From: Salinisphaera japonica YTM-1
GTDB taxonomy: Bacteria; Pseudomonadota; Gammaproteobacteria; Nevskiales; Salinisphaeraceae
Reading direction: 5' to 3'
Assembly: GCF_003788585.1 (NCBI RefSeq)
Contig: NZ_AYKG01000003.1
Span: 1 to 64,000, forward strand
DNA length: 64,000 nucleotides
In this document: piece by piece, positions 19,477 to 27,705 of the stretch
How the letters are laid out: every line of letters begins with the position of its first letter
Numbering within the stretch: position 1 is the stretch's first letter
Notes under the pieces: generated by a model
Told to the model about the DNA's origin: nothing
Database searches by the model: none
Seen by the model: only the letters and a program-made list of their open reading frames with translations
Position numbers and translations under genes: made by a program

Positions 19477-20172
19477 TCAGGAACGATAAAGACGCGAATA
19501 CAGGGTTTCATGCCCGGCCGAGGCCATCGCCAGCCCGGGCAGCGAGCCACCCAGCTGGTCGTCACTTAGTGCGGTGGCCCGGGCAACGCCGGCCGGAATA
19601 TCGCCGGCCAGCTCGAAGAGCAATCGCTGGCCGGCCGTCTGGCCCAGCGGCACGAGCTTGACGGCCGCCAGCACTTGGTTCTCCAGCCAAGCCCAGGCCA
19701 TGGCCGACAGGCTGTCCGTGACCGCGATCTGCCAGCGCGTGGCGGCCAGCGCCCAGAGCGCAGCGAAGGTTACAGCCGGCGCATGGGCCCGGCCGAGGCG
19801 CCAGTCCGCGGCTTCGGTCATATCCATCGCGCACAGAAGATTGGCCAGCGCATGACCGAGATGGCGCTCCTGGGCGCGTCGCTCGGCGGTCTCACGCATG
19901 GCCAGCAGTCGGGCGCTCCAGGTTGTCACGTCATCAATCGACGCCGCCCGCCAGGCCGTATGCAGCCGCTGCGTGATTGCCAGGTCGCCCGGCACGACAC
20001 TGTAGGTGAACGCCCCGCGCAGCCAGTCGGCGACGGCATCGACGTGGGTGATCTGGCCGTCGGCCACGGCGGTTTCCAGACCCTCGGAATAAGCAAAGGC
20101 GCCAACGGGCAGCGACGGGCTGGCCAGCTGTAGCAGGCGCTGGAGCGCTAGGCCCGGCTGGCCGTCACCCAT
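19477..20172 (-). CDS. ureF: Urease accessory protein UreF
   Basis: A 231-residue all-helical protein that acts as the GTPase-regulating partner of UreG in the UreD-UreF-UreG activation complex. N-terminal LQLASPSLPVGAFAYSEGLE and C-terminal region with LEGDIPA-like AGDIPAGVARATALSDD are diagnostic. The ATG at 20172 overlaps the ureE stop by 8 bp; the frame is open further upstream through ureE, but family similarity starts here. Confidence 0.93.
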   Translation of the reverse strand: MGDGQPGLALQRLLQLASPSLPVGAFAYSEGLETAVADGQITHVDAVADWLRGAFTYSVVPGDLAITQRLHTAWRAASIDDVTTWSARLLAMRETAERRAQERHLGHALANLLCAMDMTEAADWRLGRAHAPAVTFAALWALAATRWQIAVTDSLSAMAWAWLENQVLAAVKLVPLGQTAGQRLLFELAGDIPAGVARATALSDDQLGGSLPGLAMASAGHETLYSRLYRS

Positions 20173-20695
20173 GAGCCTGGCGGGGTGTCTCGTCCAGTGC
20201 GGCGGTATGATCCGCATGGCCATGCCCGTGGGAATGCGGGTGATGATGCCCACCCGCAGCGTGGGCATGCCCTTCGTAGGCGCCCGGCTCGGGCTGAAAG
20301 GCACAGCAGCAGGCTCTGGGGGTCACGCCGAGCCCGGCGACCATGGCATCAAGCACGTGATCATGGCGATAGGCCACCGCTTCGCAGGTTACCTGCAGCG
20401 GCACGTGACGATTGCCCAGGTGATAACAGATCCGGTTGAGCAGCAGCCGATCGTGACAGTGCACATAGGACAGTGCTTCCGGCGCGGCGGCCACACGTAC
20501 ACACACCGAGCGCTCGGCATCGGTAAGCACGTCACCGTCGACCAGAACACTGCCACGCGCCAGCTGTATGCCGGCTTCGCGTCCGTCGTCGAGCACCACG
20601 CGCTGGCGCGATTTCTGGCGGGCATCGAAATCCAGCGTCACGGTGGTATGAATCAGCGCGGGCGCCGCATCTTGTTTTCTATCGAGTCGTATCAT
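20165..20695 (-). CDS. ureE: Urease nickel metallochaperone UreE
   Basis: A 176-residue UreE. The N-terminal peptide-binding domain starts at MIRLDRK, and the C-terminal metal domain contains HCHDRLLLNRICYHLGNRHV and CEAVAYRHDHVLDAMV. The C-terminal tail is histidine-rich (about 12 His in 35 residues, for example GGHHHPHSHGHGHADH), which should store or deliver nickel. The ATG at 20695 is chosen by family alignment; another in-frame ATG at 20734 would add 13 residues. It follows ureC by about 70 bp and overlaps ureF. Confidence 0.93.
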   Translation of the reverse strand: MIRLDRKQDAAPALIHTTVTLDFDARQKSRQRVVLDDGREAGIQLARGSVLVDGDVLTDAERSVCVRVAAAPEALSYVHCHDRLLLNRICYHLGNRHVPLQVTCEAVAYRHDHVLDAMVAGLGVTPRACCCAFQPEPGAYEGHAHAAGGHHHPHSHGHGHADHTAALDETPRQAHG

Positions 20696-20767
20696 GGGTT
20701 CTGCCCGGTTGCCGGGTCTTTTGGTGTCGCGCATCGCGATCGCGGGAACAGGCGCCATCCGGTGCGC

Positions 20768-22468
20768 TCAGAACAGGAAATAGCGCTGTGCCAGCGCAAG
20801 CTCTGTGGCCGGCTCACAGGTTAACAGCTTGCCATCGGCACGCACTTCGTATGTTTGCGGATCCACGTCGAGATCGGGGCAATAATCGTTGTTCTTCATG
20901 TCGGCCTTGGACAGCGTTCGTGTGTTGCGTACGGCCACCAGCCGCTTGCCAAGGCCCAGCCGTTCGCCAATGCCGGCATCGATGGCGGCCTGTGAGGTGA
21001 ACGTCACCGATGTGGCCGCGGTTGCGCGGCCAAAACCGGCGAACATGGGCCGATAATGAACCGGCTGCGGTGTGGGGATCGAGGCGTTGGGATCGCCCAT
21101 CGGCGCCACCGCGATCATGCCGCCCTTGATCACCAGGGCCGGCTTGGCCCCGAAGAACGCCGGTTTCCAGAGCACCAGATCGGCCAGCTTGCCGACTTCC
21201 ACCGAGCCCACCTCGTGGGCGATGCCGTGGGTGATGGCCGGGTTGATGGTGTATTTGGCGATATAGCGCTTGGCGCGGGCGTTATCGGCCGTCGTGTCGT
21301 CATCCAGCGGGCCACGCTGCAGACGCAGCTTGTGTGCGGTCTGCCAGGTCCGGGTGATCACTTCACCCACGCGGCCCATGGCCTGCGAGTCGGAGGCGAT
21401 CATGGAAAACGCGCCCAGGTCATGCAGGATGTCCTCGGCGGCGATCGTCTCGCGCCGGATACGCGAATCGGCAAACGCCACGTCTTCGGCGATCGCCGGG
21501 TTCAGGTGATGACAGACCATGAGCATATCCAGATGCTCATCCACCGTGTTGGCGGTATACGGCCGCGTCGGGTTGGTCGAGGACGGCAGGATATTGGCCT
21601 TGCCGGCCGCCACGATGATGTCCGGCGCATGGCCGCCGCCGGCGCCCTCGGTGTGATAGGTATGGATCACCCGGTCGCCGAAAGCCGCAAACGTATCCTC
21701 GACGAAACCCGATTCATTGAGCGTATCGGTATGAATCGCCACCTGTACATCAAGGGCATCCGCCACGCTGAGACAGTTGTCGATGGCTGCGGGCGTGGTG
21801 CCCCAATCCTCGTGTAGCTTGAGCCCGGCCGCACCGGCCACGATCTGTTCGTGGAGTGCTTCGGGTTGGCTGGCATTGCCCTTGCCCAGAAACGCCAGAT
21901 TCATGGGAAAGCCTTCGGCGGCCTCGAGCATGCGGTGCATATGCCACGGCCCGGGCGTGACCGTGGTGGCCTTGGTGCCCGTTGCCGGGCCGGTGCCGCC
22001 GCCGATCATAGTGGTTACACCGGAAGCCAGGGCCTCCTCAATCTGCTGCGGGCAGACATAATGGATATGCGAGTCGATACCACCGGCCGTCAGAATTTGG
22101 CCTTCGCCGGCGATGATCTCGGTGCCCGGGCCGATGATGATATCGATCGCGTCCATGACATCCGGGTTGCCGGCCTTGCCGATCCCGCTGATACGCCCGT
22201 TTTTGATCGCCACGTCGGCCTTGACGATGCCCCACCAGTCCAGAATAACGGCGTTGGTGATGACCGTGTCGGCCGCCGTTTCGTTGGTGGCCTGGCTCTG
22301 GCCCATGCCGTCACGAATGACCTTGCCACCGCCGAAGGAGACCTCGTCACCGGGCTGGCCGATATCGCGCTCGATCTCGATCGTCAAGGCCGTATCGGCC
22401 AGGCGTAGACGGTCACCGGTCGAGGGGCCGAACATTTCGGCGTGGGCGCGTCGGTCCATATCGGTCAT
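20768..22468 (-). CDS. ureC: Urease subunit alpha (catalytic)
   Basis: A 566-residue catalytic subunit hydrolysing urea to ammonia and carbamate at a binickel centre. Visible active-site parts are [11 protein letters not shown] (nickel histidines), [12 protein letters not shown] (the carbamylated lysine), [17 protein letters not shown] and the flap cysteine/histidines in MVCHHLNP. Length is normal. The start overlaps the ureB stop by 4 bp, giving coupling. All catalytic motifs are intact, so the enzyme should be active once matured. Confidence 0.98.
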   Translation of the reverse strand: MTDMDRRAHAEMFGPSTGDRLRLADTALTIEIERDIGQPGDEVSFGGGKVIRDGMGQSQATNETAADTVITNAVILDWWGIVKADVAIKNGRISGIGKAGNPDVMDAIDIIIGPGTEIIAGEGQILTAGGIDSHIHYVCPQQIEEALASGVTTMIGGGTGPATGTKATTVTPGPWHMHRMLEAAEGFPMNLAFLGKGNASQPEALHEQIVAGAAGLKLHEDWGTTPAAIDNCLSVADALDVQVAIHTDTLNESGFVEDTFAAFGDRVIHTYHTEGAGGGHAPDIIVAAGKANILPSSTNPTRPYTANTVDEHLDMLMVCHHLNPAIAEDVAFADSRIRRETIAAEDILHDLGAFSMIASDSQAMGRVGEVITRTWQTAHKLRLQRGPLDDDTTADNARAKRYIAKYTINPAITHGIAHEVGSVEVGKLADLVLWKPAFFGAKPALVIKGGMIAVAPMGDPNASIPTPQPVHYRPMFAGFGRATAATSVTFTSQAAIDAGIGERLGLGKRLVAVRNTRTLSKADMKNNDYCPDLDVDPQTYEVRADGKLLTCEPATELALAQRYFLF

Positions 22469-22791
22469 GTGTTGTCTGCCGTATCAAGGGCGCCCATCAC
22501 CGCGCCGCGAAAGCCATAGACCCGACGTGCACCGACATAGGGCACCAGCGTGATCCGGCGCGTATCGCCGGGCTCGAAACGCACGGCGGTGCCGGCGGGC
22601 ACGTCCAGACGATGCCCGCGTGCGGCATCGCGATCGAACACGAGCGCCGGGTTGGTTTCAGCAAAATGATAGTGCGAACCCACCTGAATCGGCCGGTCGC
22701 CGGTGTTGGCGACATCCAGCGTCAGGCGCTCGCGGCCGGGGTTGATCTCGACACGGCCAGCGCGGGGCAAAAGTTCTCCGGGATGCATCAA
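22465..22791 (-). CDS. ureB: Urease subunit beta
   Basis: The small beta subunit (108 residues) of the UreABC trimer. The family pattern is present: [31 protein letters not shown] and [11 protein letters not shown]. It lies 7 bp after ureA and overlaps ureC by 4 bp. Confidence 0.97.
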   Translation of the reverse strand: MMHPGELLPRAGRVEINPGRERLTLDVANTGDRPIQVGSHYHFAETNPALVFDRDAARGHRLDVPAGTAVRFEPGDTRRITLVPYVGARRVYGFRGAVMGALDTADNT

Positions 22792-22798
22792 TGGACTC

Positions 22799-23101
22799 CT
22801 ATACGATGGGGTCGTGCACGGTCACGAGCTTCGTGCCGTCGGTGAACGTGGCCTCGACCTGTACCTCGGTCAGCATTTCCGGCACCCCGTCCATGACGTC
22901 TTCACGCGTGAGCAACGTGCGTCCGTGGGCCATCATGTCAGCCACGCTGTACCCGGCACGCGCGCCCTCCATGAGGGCAGAGGCGATATAGGCCATCGCC
23001 TCCGGATAATTGAGTTTCAGGCCCTTGTCTCGTCGACGCTCGGCCAGCAGGCCGGCCGAAAAGATCAGCAGTTTGTCTTTCTCGCGAGGTGTCAGTTCCA
23101 T
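22799..23101 (-). CDS. ureA: Urease subunit gamma
   Basis: The 100-residue gamma subunit of urease. N-terminal [21 protein letters not shown]-type sequence, central [17 protein letters not shown] and C-terminal [18 protein letters not shown] are canonical. First structural gene of the operon, 41 bp after ureD. Confidence 0.97.
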   Translation of the reverse strand: MELTPREKDKLLIFSAGLLAERRRDKGLKLNYPEAMAYIASALMEGARAGYSVADMMAHGRTLLTREDVMDGVPEMLTEVQVEATFTDGTKLVTVHDPIV

Positions 23102-23142
23102 CGTCTCTACCGTTTAAGCCGCGGGCATCGCCCGATGCGTGC

Positions 23143-24009
23143 TCATGTTGCCCAGATACGCGGGGCGACCGCCGGTTTGCCCATCACCCGCGGACGCAGC
23201 GCCTGCCAGGCCAGCGCCAGTGTTTCACGCACGAAACGGCTGCTCTGGCCGAGCGCGCGCACGACCAGCAGTTGATCCACTAGCGTAACTGTATAACGCC
23301 CGTCGCCACTTACGGCGAGCTGGCGCAGTGCCTCGATGTCCTGCGCCACAAAGTCCTCGGGGCGATATGCAATGAGCGTGCCCATCGCGATCGCCCCGCC
23401 CAATCCCCAACCGGCATCCTGCAGGCACGAGTCGGCAAGACCCGGCACCCGCGTGCGCTCGGAAAAGATCGGGCGCGCCTCCAGACGCACGTCGAGACGC
23501 GTATCGAGATGGCCCTGCATCAGGCGTTCTTCGATGGCCGGCCGGCCCAGCACCACGCTGTCCCAGACGATGACACGGCTGTCGGCCGATAGATCCACGT
23601 CAAGGCTCAGGGCAACATTGGCGCCGTCGAACAGAATCGCTTCCTGGGGAAGCCACTCCAGCCGACTGTTCGGCCCGGCATGCAACCCCACGCGTTGATG
23701 GGTGCCGGTTGCCGGTGTGCGATAGAACTTGCCGGCCGAGGGGGTCGTGACGAGCACGCTGGCCGCATCGACGGCCTCGATATCGATATCGATTCGATCG
23801 CCCTGAACCAACCCGCCCGGCGGGTGCAACAGCATAAGATGCGCAGTGCCATCGTCCTCTGGATACAACGCCCGCTGAATATACAGCGGGCCGGTATGCT
23901 GGCGCCGCACGGGCACGCTGCGCCCGTTTGATCGGGCCAGGCCCAGATCGATCTGCGCGCACCAGCCGGCGGCCGCAGCCGGGTCAGGACATTGTGGTGT
24001 CAGCGTAAT
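23143..24009 (-). CDS. ureD: Urease accessory protein UreD, probable rare start codon
   Basis: UreD (UreH) binds apo-urease and with UreF and UreG delivers nickel. Family motifs are GPLYIQRALYPE, HLMLLHPPGGLVQGD and TTPSAGKFYRT. The first ATG/GTG/TTG in frame is GTG 23916 (257 residues), but the in-frame sequence upstream encodes AGWCAQIDLGLARSNGRS, the conserved UreD N terminus. The frame is open back to a TGA at 24055-24057 with no ATG, GTG or TTG. The likeliest start is ATT at 24009-24007 (6 nt after GAGAG) or CTG at 24003-24001, giving about 286-288 residues, the usual family length. First gene of the operon. Confidence 0.88.
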   Translation of the reverse strand: MTLTPQCPDPAAAAGWCAQIDLGLARSNGRSVPVRRQHTGPLYIQRALYPEDDGTAHLMLLHPPGGLVQGDRIDIDIEAVDAASVLVTTPSAGKFYRTPATGTHQRVGLHAGPNSRLEWLPQEAILFDGANVALSLDVDLSADSRVIVWDSVVLGRPAIEERLMQGHLDTRLDVRLEARPIFSERTRVPGLADSCLQDAGWGLGGAIAMGTLIAYRPEDFVAQDIEALRQLAVSGDGRYTVTLVDQLLVVRALGQSSRFVRETLALAWQALRPRVMGKPAVAPRIWAT

Positions 24010-24020
24010 GACAAGCTCTC
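24007..24020 (-). promoter_or_regulatory. ureD: Putative ureD ribosome site with non-canonical ATT start
   Basis: On the minus strand GAGAG (24020-24016) precedes ATT (24009-24007) by six bases. This is a modest Shine-Dalgarno match, but it is the only start-like arrangement that keeps the conserved UreD N terminus. CTG at 24003 is the alternative. Confidence 0.45.
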
Positions 24021-24084
24021 GACGGATAACGGGCCCCGGTGGTTTTACACAAACTCATGCATCCGGGGAAGATGTTTCACGCAC

Positions 24085-24353
24085 AAAAAAGGTTATTCGC
24101 AGATTACCGGGATTCGAGAATGACAGTCCGCGAATAAACGCAAATAAAGCTGGTGGTTACGGTCCATTCATGCGAATCAAGTCGGCGACGAAGGCCCATG
24201 AAAGACGTCTTTCGGGATAACCCACATTTAGCGCGCACGCGTTCGGGCTGCGCGAGTCGCTTCGATGCCACATCGCACGTTATTTGCGCTCATCTGCGTC
24301 TTTTGCGGACGAGTCGCCTGCGCCGCGTGGCATCCCGCTAATCTGCGGTGAAC
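24085..24353 (-). repeat. MITE-like element, copy B
   Basis: Inverted counterpart of copy A (8211-8499). Its ends form clear terminal inverted repeats: TTCGCAGATTACCGGGAT (24096-24113) and, inverted, ACCGCAGATTAGCGGGAT (24332-24349). The central palindrome GAAAGACGTCTTTC is at 24200-24213, and similarity to copy A continues over the whole length, into the CCTTTTTTG flank. The element lies between the urease operon start and the terminator of the upstream EF-hand gene, so any urease promoter must lie in or right next to it. Confidence 0.82.
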
Positions 24354-24355
24354 AC

Positions 24356-24390
24356 AAAAAAGCCCCGTCGTAAAAACGACGGGGCCACCG
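24356..24390 (-). terminator. Rho-independent terminator of EF-hand gene
   Basis: On the minus strand, GGCCCCGTCGT and ACGACGGGGC pair around a TTTT loop and are followed by a TTTTTT run. It lies 26 bp after the EF-hand gene stop. Confidence 0.93.
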
Positions 24391-24415
24391 ATCAGTCATC
24401 TGTTTTGCGACTGGC

Positions 24416-25231
24416 TTATTCGTCAGTCGTATTCATGTCGGTGGTGGTATCGGTGTTCGCCGATCCGCTCATCTGTGTGCTGCCGCCGCTGGCATTGGCA
24501 CTGCCGTTAGCCTCGGTCTGGGCTGCACCGTCCATATCGGCTTTCATGCCGGCACCGGCGCCCGCCATGCTGGACTTGGTCTTGTCCATGCGGTCGCTCA
24601 TGCCCTGACGCATCTTGGCGCCGTCCTGCTTCATCTGCGTGCCGGCTTCCTTCATGCGCGTCTCGGCGTCTGCAGCCGATGTCGTCATGTTCTGCTTGGT
24701 CGTCGCGCCAGCGTTTTTCACGTTCTGCTCGGCTTTATCCATGCCTTGGCCGGCTTTCTTCATGCCGTCCTGGGCACGCATCGCGCCTTCCGACATCTTT
24801 TTCTTGGTGCCGTCTTTCATCACGGTGTAGGTATCCCCGCCGGATACGGCAGGGCCGGCCGTGCCGCCGGTCGCGGCTTCCATACCGGCCTTGAACTGCT
24901 CGAGCGTCACGCCGCTGGGCTTGGAGTCAGACGCCTTGGCGGCCGGGTCGGTCTTGATCGACTCGTTCGTCTTGAGCGACTCATAAAGCTTGGCCACGGT
25001 CGGGTTGGCCTGGGCTTCGCTCATGCTCAACACGCCGTTGCCGTCGGTATCGAGCTTTTTGAAGTGTGCGGCCATGCCGTGCCCGGCACCCGCGCTGGCG
25101 TTCATGCCGGCCGTCGAGGCGTTCGCGCTGACGTTGGCATTGGCACTCGTGTCCATGCTGTCCGTGGGCGCGGCGACTGCCGTGCCCGCAACGATGGCCA
25201 GACCGAAAGCAATAGCTGTTTTATTGAACAT
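24416..25231 (-). CDS. Secreted EF-hand, Met/Lys-rich protein
   Basis: A 271-residue exported protein with signal peptide (AIAFGLAIVAGTAVAA). One canonical EF-hand loop, DTDGNGVLSMSE, lies near residue 61, so it probably binds calcium. A second EF-hand-like segment around SGVTLEQFKAGME is degenerate. Residues about 145-235 form a Met/Lys/Gln-rich helical repeat region built on variations of the MKxAGxxMxx pattern. The C terminus is a low-complexity Ser/Thr/Asn tail. Monocistronic with a strong terminator. The role is unknown; a periplasmic calcium-binding or stress protein is plausible. Confidence 0.82.
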   Translation of the reverse strand: MFNKTAIAFGLAIVAGTAVAAPTDSMDTSANANVSANASTAGMNASAGAGHGMAAHFKKLDTDGNGVLSMSEAQANPTVAKLYESLKTNESIKTDPAAKASDSKPSGVTLEQFKAGMEAATGGTAGPAVSGGDTYTVMKDGTKKKMSEGAMRAQDGMKKAGQGMDKAEQNVKNAGATTKQNMTTSAADAETRMKEAGTQMKQDGAKMRQGMSDRMDKTKSSMAGAGAGMKADMDGAAQTEANGSANASGGSTQMSGSANTDTTTDMNTTDE

Positions 25232-25348
25232 CTTAAGAAGTCCTTGGGACGTCTTGAATAAGAATCTTCAAGCTACGCTTGGGGTATGAATCACGGCTTA
25301 ATCCGCGACTGGCGGCCTTGTGATGGATCACAACGACCGCGCCAAGGC

Positions 25349-26101
25349 TCAGGACGACTGATTCTCACGCTCGCGCCCGCCGGGGGCGAACGTACGGGCC
25401 GTGATGATACCCAGCTCATAGAGCAGATAGACCGGCACCGCCAGCAGGGTCTGGGAGATGACGTCCGGCGGCGTCAGCAGCATGCCGCCGGCAAACGAGG
25501 CCACGAGCACGTAAGGGCGATAACTGCCCAACTGCTTGGGCGTGACGAACCCGGCCCAGACGATCAGGAAGATCGCCACCGGCATCTCGAAGGCGATGCC
25601 GAAGGCCATGAACATCTTGAGCACGAAATCCAGATAGCTCGAGATATCGGTCATCACCGACACGCCGGCCGGTGCCACCGAGATGAAGAAGCCGAACACG
25701 ATCGGAAAGATCACGAACTGGGCAAACGCCATGCCGAAGTAGAACAGCAGCGTCGAGGACACCAGCAGCGGCGTCATCAACCGGCGTTCGTTGAGATACA
25801 GCCCGGGGGCGACGAACATCCACACCTGATACAGCGTCCAGGGCAATGACAGCACGAACGACAGCATCATCGCCAGCTTGACCGGGACCAGGAACGGTGC
25901 GGTGACGCCGGTGGCGATCAGGCTGTTGGTGTCGGGCATGTGCGCCAGAAGCGGCCCGGACAGAAACGTGAACAGCGGGCGCGAGAAATAGAAACACGGC
26001 AGAAACACGACCGTGATGCCGGCCACGATACGAATCACTCGAGTGCGCAGCTCGAGCAGATGCGCCATCAAGGGCTGTTCTTGTTCGTCCGAGGTGCTCA
26101 C
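25349..26101 (-). CDS. tatC: Sec-independent protein translocase TatC
   Basis: A 250-residue, six-helix membrane protein that recognises twin-arginine signal peptides. N-terminal PLMAHLLELRTRVIRIV, the periplasmic loop glutamate region and FGIAFEMPVAIFLIVWAGFVT are characteristic. Last gene of hisI-hisE-tatA-tatB-tatC; its start overlaps the tatB stop by 4 bp. Confidence 0.96.
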   Translation of the reverse strand: MSTSDEQEQPLMAHLLELRTRVIRIVAGITVVFLPCFYFSRPLFTFLSGPLLAHMPDTNSLIATGVTAPFLVPVKLAMMLSFVLSLPWTLYQVWMFVAPGLYLNERRLMTPLLVSSTLLFYFGMAFAQFVIFPIVFGFFISVAPAGVSVMTDISSYLDFVLKMFMAFGIAFEMPVAIFLIVWAGFVTPKQLGSYRPYVLVASFAGGMLLTPPDVISQTLLAVPVYLLYELGIITARTFAPGGRERENQSS

Positions 26102-26472
26102 GTATTACGGTCTTTATCGGTCGATTTTGGGGTCGATTTCGAGGTCGGTGTCGATGCGGATTTGTCGTCGGCCGCATCCCGCTCCAGCTCGCTTTTGAGC
26201 GGCCGCATGACCGAATCGACCTCGCGATCGGTGTTATCGCGTGCCTGGCGGGTTTCCGACTCGATCTGCTCGCGTGCCTCGCGGACCTCGCGCCGGATAT
26301 CGTCGGCCTTGACCTCGCGCTCGAGCTCGCTGGTCAGCGCGCTCATGTAGTGCTTGGCCTGGCCCACCCAGCGACCCATGGTCCGGGCGACCACCGGCAA
26401 GCGCTCGGGCCCCAGCACGATCAGGCCGATGACGGCCAGAACGCTCAGCTCCCAGAAACCGATGTCGAACAT
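26098..26472 (-). CDS. tatB: Sec-independent protein translocase TatB
   Basis: A 124-residue TatB: membrane helix MFDIGFWELSVLAVIGLIVL, then GPERLP and a long amphipathic, highly charged helix. It forms the Tat receptor complex with TatC. The C terminus is a Thr/Ser/Lys-rich tail. Overlaps tatC and follows tatA by about 32 bp. Confidence 0.95.
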   Translation of the reverse strand: MFDIGFWELSVLAVIGLIVLGPERLPVVARTMGRWVGQAKHYMSALTSELEREVKADDIRREVREAREQIESETRQARDNTDREVDSVMRPLKSELERDAADDKSASTPTSKSTPKSTDKDRNT

Positions 26473-26504
26473 AGCGGCTCGTTATCGTCGCAGGTGCGCG
26501 CGGC

Positions 26505-26765
26505 TCAATCGCGCGGGGTGTTCGAGCGCTGGCGATCGTGCGTTTCGGAATCGGCCCGATCGCGATTGGCGTGCTCGACGACCTGTGGGTCATCGTCGTC
26601 TTCGGTCTTGTCCTTATCCTTGTCTTCGTCCTTGATCGCCGAACGAAAGCCCTTGAGCGCCGAGCCCAGATCCGGGCCGAGGTTGCGCAGGCGCTTGGAG
26701 CCAAACAGAAGTAGAACGATCGCCAGAACGATCAGGAGCTGCCAGATACTGATACCGCTGAGCAT
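26505..26765 (-). CDS. tatA: Sec-independent protein translocase TatA
   Basis: An 86-residue TatA with the canonical [19 protein letters not shown] helix, the [10 protein letters not shown] hinge, the amphipathic helix and an acidic, highly charged tail. It oligomerises to form the Tat transport pore. Twelve bp downstream of hisE, the standard his-tat junction of proteobacteria. Confidence 0.96.
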   Translation of the reverse strand: MLSGISIWQLLIVLAIVLLLFGSKRLRNLGPDLGSALKGFRSAIKDEDKDKDKTEDDDDPQVVEHANRDRADSETHDRQRSNTPRD

Positions 26766-26777
26766 GATTTCCTCCAG

Positions 26778-27131
26778 CTAGTCGTGGCGGCTTTCGCCGC
26801 CGCCGTGTCGTGCGGCCTTTTCATCATGGCCGGATACGCCGAATCGGCGTGCGAGTTCGTCTTGTACCGCCTGAGCGTTCAAGCCGCGTGATTGTAATAA
26901 CACCATACAGTGAAACCATAAATCCGCGATTTCGTGCACGACATGGTTGTCGTCGTTTTCTGCGGCGGCCTCGACAACCTCGTCGGCCTCTTCGCTGATT
27001 TTCGCGCAGATCTTTTCCGTGCCACCGGCATACAGCGACGCGGTATAGCTTTTAGCCGCATCGGCCTGGCTGCGCTCGGCCAATGCCCGATCGAGTACGG
27101 CGAATATATCCTGCCCGGACGGTGGTTTCAT
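26778..27131 (-). CDS. hisE: Phosphoribosyl-ATP pyrophosphatase
   Basis: Second step of histidine synthesis: PR-ATP to PR-AMP plus pyrophosphate, by an all-alpha MazG-like enzyme. Family helices with KICAKISEEADEVVEAAAE and HEIADLWFHCMVLL carry the metal-binding acidic residues. ATG 27131 (117 residues) leaves a 7-bp gap after hisI; ATG 27152 would give 124 residues and a 14-bp overlap. A charged tail of about 15 residues (KAARHGGGESRHD) extends past the core. Confidence 0.94.
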   Translation of the reverse strand: MKPPSGQDIFAVLDRALAERSQADAAKSYTASLYAGGTEKICAKISEEADEVVEAAAENDDNHVVHEIADLWFHCMVLLQSRGLNAQAVQDELARRFGVSGHDEKAARHGGGESRHD

Positions 27132-27138
27132 ATCGGAC

Positions 27139-27543
27139 TCACGATTTGCCATACATTTGTTCGGGGTCAGTGATCACCGGCTCATCGGCCTGCCAGGTGC
27201 CTTTGTCGAGCACCCGATAGAAACAGGATTCCCGCCCGGTATGACAGGCCACGCCACCCATCTGCTCGACCTGGAGCAGCAGCGCGTCGGCGTCGCAGTC
27301 CAGGGCGATGGAGACGATGCGTTGCAGATTGCCCGAGGTTTCGCCCTTGCGCCATAGCTTGGACCGCGAACGTGACCAGTATGTGGCATAACCGGAGGCC
27401 ACGGTCGCGGCCAGCGATTCACGATTCATCCAGGCCAGGGTCAGCACGCGCTTCGTATCAGCCGCCTGGGTGATCACCGGGGCCAGCCCCTGGGCGTTCC
27501 AGGCGATCTGATCCAGCCAGGCCGTCGTGTCTTGATCGTTCAT
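27139..27543 (-). CDS. hisI: Phosphoribosyl-AMP cyclohydrolase
   Basis: Third step of histidine synthesis, opening the PR-AMP ring (134 residues). Core motifs are [34 protein letters not shown] and the zinc/magnesium-binding [17 protein letters not shown] with [11 protein letters not shown]. It is a stand-alone hisI, separate from hisE. First gene of the leftward hisI-hisE-tatABC unit, divergent from trkA. Confidence 0.96.
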   Translation of the reverse strand: MNDQDTTAWLDQIAWNAQGLAPVITQAADTKRVLTLAWMNRESLAATVASGYATYWSRSRSKLWRKGETSGNLQRIVSIALDCDADALLLQVEQMGGVACHTGRESCFYRVLDKGTWQADEPVITDPEQMYGKS

Positions 27544-27628
27544 CGAGCGTGTCTTTGACGGGATGTTTCAAATGGCGCGTCATCCTACGCCTTGTCGCGG
27601 TGTCGCGCAGGCCGGTGCGCCTGCGGGT

Positions 27629-27667
27629 CACGGGCCGTGTGCGCCCGCCGGGCGCACACGGCCCGTG
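27629..27667. other. Perfect 19-bp inverted repeat with 1-nt centre
   Basis: CACGGGCCGTGTGCGCCCG (27629-27647) is followed by one C and then its exact reverse complement (27649-27667). It lies in the 162-bp divergent gap between hisI and trkA, 38 bp before the trkA ATG. No T-run follows on either strand, so it is not an intrinsic terminator. An operator or cruciform-forming site is possible. Confidence 0.9.
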
Positions 27668-27705
27668 CTTGTACGATACGCCAACAGCGCCTACTGTTGC
27701 CGCGC

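Noticed and set aside
20171-20824. Long plus-strand frames opposite ureE and ureC
   Set aside because: Antisense to strongly supported urease genes.
24008-24220. 70-codon plus-strand open frame over MITE copy B
   Set aside because: Not preserved in copy A, overlaps the ureD 5' end, no ribosome site.
27629-27667. Intrinsic terminator
   Set aside because: The perfect stem has no T-run on either strand and lies between divergent gene starts.
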